21,252 nt of DNA, taken from assembly GCA_046259385.1 (NCBI GenBank), contig JBJYWI010000183.1, positions 1 to 21,252 of the forward strand, in the 5' to 3' direction. The translations under genes and the position numbers were made by a program. Origin of the DNA: CAVWDI01 sp046259385 (lineage in GTDB: Bacteria > Chloroflexota > Anaerolineae > Anaerolineales > UBA4823). Position 1 is the stretch's first letter; every line of letters starts with the position of its first letter. Under the pieces are notes generated by a model that worked only from the letters and a program-made list of their open reading frames with translations, did no database searches and was not told the origin of the DNA. Of the stretch, positions 15,922-21,252 are shown one piece after another.

Positions 15922-17085
15922 ATGTTTAAGAAACTGAGTTTTCTAATTGTTGCCCTTCTGGCATTAGGCCTGATCCTCACGGCCTGCCAACCAGCAGCAG
16001 AAGCGCCTACAGTTGGGGAAGAGACCGAAGAAATGGTCGCCGAACCCGAAGAAGAGATGGTTGAAGAGCCCGCAGAAGTAGTCACAGAACCTGAAGAAGA
16101 GATGGTTGAAGAGCCGGAGGAAGTTGCCGAGGAACCAGCTGAGACAGAAGGACCAGCGCCAGCTGCTGAGGGCAAATGGTGCTCTGGGACAAAAATCGTT
16201 TTCTTCCCAGGTGGAGCTCCAGGAGGTCCTTTTGCAACTGTCGTTTATAACGGTGCTGTAGCCGCAGCCGCGGATTTAGGCGCGGATATGGAGACAGTCT
16301 GGTCAGAATGGAATCCCGAGAAGATGGTAACTCAATTCTCAGAAGCAGTCGCCACACATCCGGATGGTATCTCTATCATGGGACATCCAGGAGACGACGC
16401 CTTTGAACCGCTTGTAGACGAGGCTGAGGCACAGGGAATAATTGTGACCAGCTCGAACACACAACTACCCAGACTGCAAGCGAAATACGCTTCGAATGGC
16501 TTTGGTTATGTTGGTGCCATTCTATACGATGCTGGCTGGGCATTGGGTAAGGAAGCAGTAACACGCGGCGGATTACAGGCTGGTGACAAGGCATTTGTTT
16601 GGGGTCTATTGGCACAGGCTGGTCGTGGTGAACGCACTAAAGGTGTTGTTGAAGCCCTTGAGGATTCAGGTCTTGAGGTCATATACCAGGAAATTGATGA
16701 TGCGACAAATGCCGATGCTGCTGCAGGTGTCCCCACCTTTGTGGGTCTCATGTCTGCTAACCCAGACATCAAGCTCGTTGTTACCGATCATGGCGCACTC
16801 ACTGCGACTTTAGAGACCTACCTGACAAGCGCTGGATTGGGACCGGATGATGTGTTTGCGGCTGGTTTTGACCTGTCATCCGCTACGGTGGAGGCAATCC
16901 GAGGCGGCTGGACCGATCTGGTCATTGACCAACAACAGTGGCTGCAGGGTTATCTGTCAGTTTTACAAATCTGCCTCACTCATAATTACGCCTTCACAGG
17001 TCTGCAGATTGATACCGGTGCAGGTTTCGCGCACAAAGACAATGTCGAACTGCTGGCAGAATTGGTTGAGCAACAGATACGTTAA
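15922..17085 (+). CDS. Sugar ABC transporter substrate-binding lipoprotein (second CUT2 system)
   Basis: 387 residues with ribosome site GGAAAGGAG. The lipoprotein signal ends LILTAC (Cys22). Residues about 25-90 form a Glu/Pro/Val-rich, strongly acidic linker containing an internal 15-residue duplication. The rest is a type I periplasmic-binding fold (Peripla_BP_4): IVFFPGGAPGGPFATVVYNGA, DGISIMGHPGDDAFEPLVDEA, QGIIVTSSNTQLP, LLAQAGRGERTKGVVEALED and VVTDHGALTATLETYL. It differs clearly from the YtfQ-like protein at 8660, and its sugar cannot be read from sequence. The genes that follow encode a single-domain ATPase, one permease and a galactokinase-family enzyme, so a galactose-like sugar is a reasonable guess. 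The long acidic linker would hold the binding domain away from the membrane, as expected when the protein is tethered on the cell surface. Confidence 0.88.
   Translation: MFKKLSFLIVALLALGLILTACQPAAEAPTVGEETEEMVAEPEEEMVEEPAEVVTEPEEEMVEEPEEVAEEPAETEGPAPAAEGKWCSGTKIVFFPGGAPGGPFATVVYNGAVAAAADLGADMETVWSEWNPEKMVTQFSEAVATHPDGISIMGHPGDDAFEPLVDEAEAQGIIVTSSNTQLPRLQAKYASNGFGYVGAILYDAGWALGKEAVTRGGLQAGDKAFVWGLLAQAGRGERTKGVVEALEDSGLEVIYQEIDDATNADAAAGVPTFVGLMSANPDIKLVVTDHGALTATLETYLTSAGLGPDDVFAAGFDLSSATVEAIRGGWTDLVIDQQQWLQGYLSVLQICLTHNYAFTGLQIDTGAGFAHKDNVELLAELVEQQIR
16042..16131 (+). repeat. 45-bp tandem duplication in the acidic linker
   Basis: Two 45-bp units, 16042-16086 and 16087-16131, encode EPEEEMVEEPAEVVT and EPEEEMVEEPEEVAE. 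They share an exact 23-bp core (16048-16070 and 16093-16115). The period is a multiple of three, so copy number could change without breaking the frame. Confidence 0.85.
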
Positions 17086-17131
17086 TTAATGGTTGATCCA
17101 TCTGAGATTTGGATCTGAGCAGGTTACTTGC

Positions 17132-17206
17132 GAGGGCTGGCTTGTTAACTCCGCGGCGATTGCAGGTATTCTCCTGACTGTCGCCATGAGTTCAAGCTCA
17201 GCCCTC
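17132..17206 (+). ncRNA. Nested intercistronic stem-loop between binding-protein and ATPase genes
   Basis: The outer stem is GAGGGCTG (17132-17139) with CAGCCCTC (17199-17206), continued by GCTT (17140-17143) with AAGC (17194-17197) and one bulged base. An inner stem is formed by GGCGA (17155-17159) with TCGCC (17181-17185), and CAGG (17163-17166) with CCTG (17173-17176) around a 6-nt loop. A separate small inverted repeat, GATCCA/TGGATC (17095-17115), precedes it. It ends 11 nt before the next gene's ribosome site (GAGGTGA, 17218-17224). Likely roles are mRNA 3'-end protection or control of ATPase gene translation. Confidence 0.58.
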
Positions 17207-17227
17207 TTTCATATTTCGAGGTGAAGT

Positions 17228-17983
17228 ATGTCCTACCGGGTGGAATTGCGTAAAGTCTCCAAATATTTTGGAGAGGTGCGCGCACTTCAAGATGTGGATT
17301 TTCAATTAGGTCAAAATGAAGTTGTTGGATTACTTGGGGACAACGGCGCAGGCAAATCTACATTGATAAAGATCATAACAGGTTATCACCAGCCAACATC
17401 GGGCGATCTGCTTTTCAACGGTGAGAAGATCGATCACCTGACAGTACCAAAGGCACGTCAGTTGGGAATTGAAACGGTATACCAGGAACGAGCTCTGGCA
17501 GAATTGCAGTCGCTCTGGCGCAATATATTTTTAGGACGGGAATTGACAAATAGATTTGGCTTGTTAGATGTAAAAAGGATGGAGTCAGAAACACACCGAC
17601 TGATGACCCAGGCAATGGGTTTTACATCTGCGGCGGTTTCCCCTGAGTCGAAAGTGGGTACTTTTTCAGGAGGTGAGCGACAGGGGGTGGCAATCGTCCG
17701 TGCATTATTTTTCGATGCAGATATCATCATACTGGACGAGCCAACCATGGGGTTGTCATTGAAAGAAACTGACAAATTACTTAATTTTGTACGCGGCATT
17801 CGAGATGCTGGAAAATCTTCAATATTTATTGATCACAATATTGTCCATGTTTATGCGGTCGCAGATCGTGTAGTGGTGATCGATCGCGGGAAGGTTGCCG
17901 GAGAATTTATGACCAGTAAAATCAGTTTGGATGATTTAATGGAAAACATGATACATATTGCGGAGACGGGCACGTTTGAGTAG
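17228..17983 (+). CDS. Sugar ABC transporter ATP-binding protein, single NBD (FrcA-like)
   Basis: 251 residues with ribosome site GAGGTGA. It is one complete ABC ATPase domain: Walker A GDNGAGKST (37-45), Q-loop in YQERALAEL, signature FSGGERQ (146-152), Walker B IIILDEP (D170, E171) and an H-loop His in FIDHNI. All catalytic elements are intact, so it should work as a homodimer. Most CUT2 importers, including the one at 9781, use a fused double-domain ATPase; single-domain forms such as FrcA of fructose systems are the minority type. The natural end near residue 250 and the clean spacing to the permease show that it is not a truncated double ATPase. It pairs with the permease at 18014 and the binding protein at 15922. 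Confidence 0.92.
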   Translation: MSYRVELRKVSKYFGEVRALQDVDFQLGQNEVVGLLGDNGAGKSTLIKIITGYHQPTSGDLLFNGEKIDHLTVPKARQLGIETVYQERALAELQSLWRNIFLGRELTNRFGLLDVKRMESETHRLMTQAMGFTSAAVSPESKVGTFSGGERQGVAIVRALFFDADIIILDEPTMGLSLKETDKLLNFVRGIRDAGKSSIFIDHNIVHVYAVADRVVVIDRGKVAGEFMTSKISLDDLMENMIHIAETGTFE

Positions 17984-18013
17984 CCCTTCAACGTGTAAAA
18001 AGGACATCTAGAA

Positions 18014-19021
18014 ATGGCAACGATAGAAGAAACCAAGACTCAACCCCTTGATCGTTCGTTCAATCTGAGCAAATTTATTCGCAAGAACGGTACCCAATTA
18101 GGCATTTTCAGTGTTTTCATTTTATTGTGGGTAATTTTCATTTTGGCTGCTCCTGATACCTTCCTGTCCCCGCAGATTTATTATGCATTCATGTCAACGA
18201 TCCCATTCTTCGCCATCATTGCAATGCCGCTCACGATTACAGTGATTGCGGGGGAGATAGACCTGTCTTTCCCTGCGATTATGGCTATTGGCATGGTTGC
18301 TTTTTTATTGACATACGAGGTTGTCGAATCGGTTTGGTTGGCTTCATTTGCTGCCTTACTGATCGGGTTGTTTGCAGGTTGGTTAAACGGTACGATTGTT
18401 GTCCGCTTCGGCATCCCTTCACTGGTCGCGACAATCGGCACTCAGTTCTTCTGGCGAGGTGCTGTGCTTGTGCTCTCCCAGGGTAAAAGCGGCACATTAG
18501 TGTATGCCAAAGAAACGCTTCTTCACCCCATACTGGTTGGAAAGGTTTTTGATGTCTTCCCAATGCAAATGATCTGGTTGATCGTTATCACCATCCTTTG
18601 CTGGATCTTACTCAACCGAACCCGATTTGGCGCGCACGTATATTTGATCGGCGATAATGCTGAGAGCGCGAAATTGATGGGTGTAAACACAGGAAGAGTG
18701 AGAATACGAACATTCATGCTGGTGGGTGTGATATCTGCTTTTGCGGGTATTTTAGCCAGCCTGCATGTGACATATTTCTGGCCCAGCCTGGGGGATGGTT
18801 ATCTGCTGCGCACTCTTGCATCTGTCTTTTTAGGTGGAACGTCGGTGTTTGGCGGCGTCGGAACAATATTTGGCTCATTCATCGGCGCCTTTATCATTGG
18901 AGCGATTGGAGCAGCTACTGTTGCAATAGGTCTTACAGGTTTTTGGACCCAGTTGATCTATGGGTTGATCATCGTGTTATCCGTAACCATGCATGCATTT
19001 GTGCGCAGAAAGATCGAATAG
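18014..19021 (+). CDS. Sugar ABC transporter permease (second CUT2 system)
   Basis: 335 residues, ribosome site AGGA (18001-18004). It is a multi-spanning CUT2 permease (BPD_transp_2) with a cytoplasmic N terminus of about 30 residues and then repeated hydrophobic segments. Family motifs are PLTITVIAGEIDLSFPAIMAIG (here AGEIDLSF replaces the usual GGIDLSVG), FGIPSLVATIGTQFFWRGAVLVLSQG, GDNAESAKLMGVNTGRVR and LASVFLGGTSVFGGVGT. The GEIDLSF variant, together with the single-domain ATPase, sets this importer apart from the first one. Only one permease gene is present, so the channel is presumably a homodimer. The stop codon is followed 7 bp later by the preferred start of the galactokinase-like gene, indicating one operon. 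Confidence 0.92.
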   Translation: MATIEETKTQPLDRSFNLSKFIRKNGTQLGIFSVFILLWVIFILAAPDTFLSPQIYYAFMSTIPFFAIIAMPLTITVIAGEIDLSFPAIMAIGMVAFLLTYEVVESVWLASFAALLIGLFAGWLNGTIVVRFGIPSLVATIGTQFFWRGAVLVLSQGKSGTLVYAKETLLHPILVGKVFDVFPMQMIWLIVITILCWILLNRTRFGAHVYLIGDNAESAKLMGVNTGRVRIRTFMLVGVISAFAGILASLHVTYFWPSLGDGYLLRTLASVFLGGTSVFGGVGTIFGSFIGAFIIGAIGAATVAIGLTGFWTQLIYGLIIVLSVTMHAFVRRKIE

Positions 19022-19028
19022 GATAGCG

Positions 19029-20195
19029 TTGGGAGACTCAAACAGGCGGGGGCGCATCACACAGCAATTTATCCAAATGTATAGCGAAAGCCCTCAATTA
19101 TGGGTACAGGCTCCCGGTCGGGTCGATCTGATGGGAAGTCATACAGATTACAACGAAGGTTTTGTTTTAACACAGTCCATAGACCGAAACACGTGGATTG
19201 CTGTGTCACCACGCGAGGATAATAAAATCCGAATTTCTTCGATGAACGCCAGCGGGAGCGCAGAAGTCGACCTGGCTGACATCCGGCATAACCCCACCGC
19301 ATCTTGGGCGGATTATGTGAGTGGCGTTGCGGCTGTTTTTAAACAAGAGGGTTACCAATTGAAGGGTTTTAATGGGTTGATTCACAGCACAATTCCCTTC
19401 AGCAGCGGCTTAAGTTCGTCCGCAGCCCTGGAAGTAGCCAGCGCAGTTTTATTTGTCCATCTCGGTGATTTGCAGATTGATCCGGTTGATATCGCCAAGC
19501 TTTGCCAGCGTGCCGAACGCGAGTTTGTAGGTGTGAATTGCGGTATTCTGGATCAATACAGCTCGATAATGGGGAAAGCCGGGCAGGTGTTACTGTTGGA
19601 CTGCCGCTGCATTTGCAGTGAAACCAGTCCAATTGCTGATGAAGTGCAGGTTGTAATTTGCGATACGTGCAAACCGAGAATGCTTACAGGTTCAGAGTAT
19701 CAAGAACGCCAGATTCAATGCGAGCAAGGAACAGCCATACTTTCCCGGTTCTATCCCGATATTCACTCTCTGCGCGACGTAAATTTGGAGCAGCTCGATG
19801 CGCATAAAGACGACCTGCCTGCTATCGTTACCAGCAGATGCAGGTTTATTATCCAGGAGAACCAGCGTGTCCTGGATATGGCAAATGCTTTAGCCAAGCC
19901 GGATTTTGATCAGATCAAATTGCTCACAAGCGAATCATTTGCCGGAGCACGCGATCTTTACCAAATCAGTTGTTCCGAGATGGATGAAATGTATGCCGCA
20001 ATGACCTCGTCCGGGGCGATCGGAGCCCGTCAGGCAGGTGCAGGATTTGGCGGTTGTATGCTGGCTTTTGTTCATCCAGAACATCTGGATGCGTTTATCA
20101 ATAGTGTTCACGATTTGTACCTTACCAAAACCGATATAAAACCTGAAGTTTTTCCGGTCACCACATCCCCTGGGGCAGGGATGATGTCCCAGTGA
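19029..20195 (+). CDS. galK: Galactokinase-family (GHMP) sugar kinase with altered sugar-site motif
   Basis: 388 residues from TTG 19029, preceded by TAGGA over the permease stop; this gives the usual galactokinase N-terminal length. ATG 18993 (overlaps the permease by 29 bp, no ribosome site) and ATG 19077 (removes the first helix) are alternatives. Galactokinase signature: APGRVDLMGSHTDYN (28-42). GHMP ATP loop: PFSSGLSSSAA (123-133). Catalytic Asp in GILDQ: Asp175. Third motif: GAGFGGC (337-343). Galactokinases phosphorylate galactose to galactose 1-phosphate with ATP. The signature normally reads GRVNLIGEHTDY; here Asn is Asp (33) and the sugar-contacting Glu is Ser (37), while His38 and Asp40 remain. 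The preferred sugar may therefore differ from galactose. No galT or galE follows. It is the last gene of the second importer operon. Confidence 0.87.
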   Translation: MGDSNRRGRITQQFIQMYSESPQLWVQAPGRVDLMGSHTDYNEGFVLTQSIDRNTWIAVSPREDNKIRISSMNASGSAEVDLADIRHNPTASWADYVSGVAAVFKQEGYQLKGFNGLIHSTIPFSSGLSSSAALEVASAVLFVHLGDLQIDPVDIAKLCQRAEREFVGVNCGILDQYSSIMGKAGQVLLLDCRCICSETSPIADEVQVVICDTCKPRMLTGSEYQERQIQCEQGTAILSRFYPDIHSLRDVNLEQLDAHKDDLPAIVTSRCRFIIQENQRVLDMANALAKPDFDQIKLLTSESFAGARDLYQISCSEMDEMYAAMTSSGAIGARQAGAGFGGCMLAFVHPEHLDAFINSVHDLYLTKTDIKPEVFPVTTSPGAGMMSQ

Positions 20196-20204
20196 GCTTG
20201 CTGT

Positions 20205-21194
20205 TCAGTTAAGAAGGGTGATCAGCCAGGTGAATTCCTCAATCTTAATGGTGGTGCTGTCGCCAGGCCAGTAGATGTGTGAATAATAGCTTGAACCACG
20301 TAATGCAGAAGGATTTCGCCCTCGTGTAACAATAATGTGGTCTGGCGAGTGGGATGCAAAGTATTTATCCCGAGATAAAGACGATCGGCCCATTGTGGGA
20401 TCCATGGCAGTCCACCCAATTTGAGGCAGATACACCTCCAACCATGCGTGTTCACGTCTCGCCAGGTCTTTCGTGGGCTCATTCAAGTACACCAAGCCCT
20501 CCAGGTAACGTGCAGGAATTCCCGAAGCGCGGCACAGAGCGATCATCAACGAAGCGTATTCAGTACAATCGGAACCCATCTCGCCAAGCGCAGCTTGGGC
20601 ACCCCAGTCATTACGATTGTAGCTGTAAACCAGGTTGTTTCCAACATAATCGTAAAATGCGCGCACTTTGCTGCAGACGTCTGATAAACCTTGCGTTAAC
20701 TGCTCCGACAGTTCTTTGATCTGAGGGTTGTTTGATTCAATATGCAAATCAGGATTTGTATACCCGCTGGGGAGTTCGCCTTCGCAGTCAGACAGGTCAT
20801 AGGCAACCCGGTTCACCTTTAAGCGGTAGGAGATCACTACAGAGATTGAATTTCCCGCCGGCAAATCAACCAGATCAAACTCGGCAATCTGGTTACCATA
20901 TTCGTCACTGAAAATATGGTAGTTCTGGGGAATAATCGACCTTTCCAATACCTCCTGATAAGGAGGATGATCAGTTATAAGTGCTATCCACAAATTATGT
21001 TTGGAGGGTAAACCTGGACCTAAATTACTTATCAGGAAACGTTCATCAATTTGATATTCCTTTTGCTCAAGGATCGATATCGCTGAAGCTGCGCTATCTG
21101 AGGATTTCTCGTTCAGGTTCTTTACAGTATTTGAATAACAGGCGGTCAGAAAAATCAGCAGCAATAAAACAACTGGGTGCAGGATTCTTCGCAT
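20205..21194 (-). CDS. Transglutaminase-like lipoprotein
   Basis: 329 residues from ATG 21194, chosen because MRRILHPVVLLLLIFLTAC is then a clean lipoprotein signal with Cys19. ATG 21209 and TTG 21215 add residues before it, and none of the starts has a good ribosome site. Residues about 30-150 are a beta-rich region of unknown family. From about 175 a transglutaminase-like core (PF01841 type) follows: MGSDCTEYASLMIALCRASGIPARYLEG with nucleophile Cys210, REHAWLEVYLP with His249, and TAMDPTMG with Asp265. The full Cys-His-Asp triad is present, so it is probably active as a protease, amidase or crosslinker on the outside of the membrane. Conserved SDCTEYA and GIPAR are typical of bacterial envelope members. 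It is convergent with the galactokinase-like gene (9-bp gap) and shows no functional tie to the sugar locus. Confidence 0.86.
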   Translation of the reverse strand: MRRILHPVVLLLLIFLTACYSNTVKNLNEKSSDSAASAISILEQKEYQIDERFLISNLGPGLPSKHNLWIALITDHPPYQEVLERSIIPQNYHIFSDEYGNQIAEFDLVDLPAGNSISVVISYRLKVNRVAYDLSDCEGELPSGYTNPDLHIESNNPQIKELSEQLTQGLSDVCSKVRAFYDYVGNNLVYSYNRNDWGAQAALGEMGSDCTEYASLMIALCRASGIPARYLEGLVYLNEPTKDLARREHAWLEVYLPQIGWTAMDPTMGRSSLSRDKYFASHSPDHIIVTRGRNPSALRGSSYYSHIYWPGDSTTIKIEEFTWLITLLN

Positions 21195-21252
21195 ATCAAA
21201 TTCTAACATGCGCAATTTGGTATTGAGTTACTGTTTTCTGCTCGCACTCCGC

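Noticed and set aside
15903..16175. 90-codon minus-strand frame made of Ser/Gly/Thr repeats
   Set aside because: It is the antisense reading of the Glu/Pro-rich linker repeat in the binding lipoprotein; low complexity results from the repeat.

Overview
The window is 21.25 kb of ordinary bacterial chromosome: closely packed protein-coding genes on both strands, no rRNA or tRNA, and no phage, IS or CRISPR signal. The coding style suggests a member of the Chloroflexota, class Anaerolineae: many lipoproteins with AAC/TAC lipoboxes, several CUT2-type sugar ABC transporters, a lipoprotein alpha-2-macroglobulin beside PBP1C, and a uroporphyrinogen-decarboxylase-like protein in a sugar locus. This is an inference from gene content; no phylogenetic marker is present.

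Left part (1-7.1 kb): the 3' end of a penicillin-binding protein 1C gene (+) converges on a very large alpha-2-macroglobulin-like lipoprotein gene (-, 2017 codons) with an intact CIEQ thioester motif. The two families are known partners in bacterial envelope defence/repair, usually co-directional; here they face each other.

Middle and right part (7.4-20.2 kb): a carbohydrate-uptake and catabolism locus, all on +. It starts with a LacI-family regulator. Next comes a complete YtfQ-YtfR-YtfT-YjfF-like transporter (binding lipoprotein, double-domain ATPase, two permeases), the organisation of the E. coli galactofuranose importer. Then come a TlpA/ResA-like thioredoxin lipoprotein and a terminator, then a monocistronic-looking UroD-superfamily gene. 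A second CUT2 importer of different design follows (binding lipoprotein with a Glu/Pro-rich linker, single-domain ATPase, one permease), with a galactokinase-family gene directly attached. The lacI promoter and the UroD-like promoter share an exact 18-bp element just downstream of each predicted -10. That points to one LacI-type regulon linking regulator and enzyme. The galactokinase-like protein has Ser in place of the usual sugar-contacting Glu (GSHTDY rather than GEHTDY), and the UroD-like protein has HTYGN where zinc methyltransferases of the superfamily have HxCG. Both changes suggest the pathway is not textbook galactose use. My working reading is import and phosphorylation of galactose, galactofuranose or a related sugar, with an uncharacterised UroD-like step.

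Right end (20.2-21.2 kb): a transglutaminase-fold lipoprotein on -, convergent with the galactokinase gene and only 9 bp from it.

Structured non-coding DNA is concentrated between each substrate-binding-protein gene and its ATPase gene. Both gaps contain a strong stem-loop, which fits differential expression of the binding protein.
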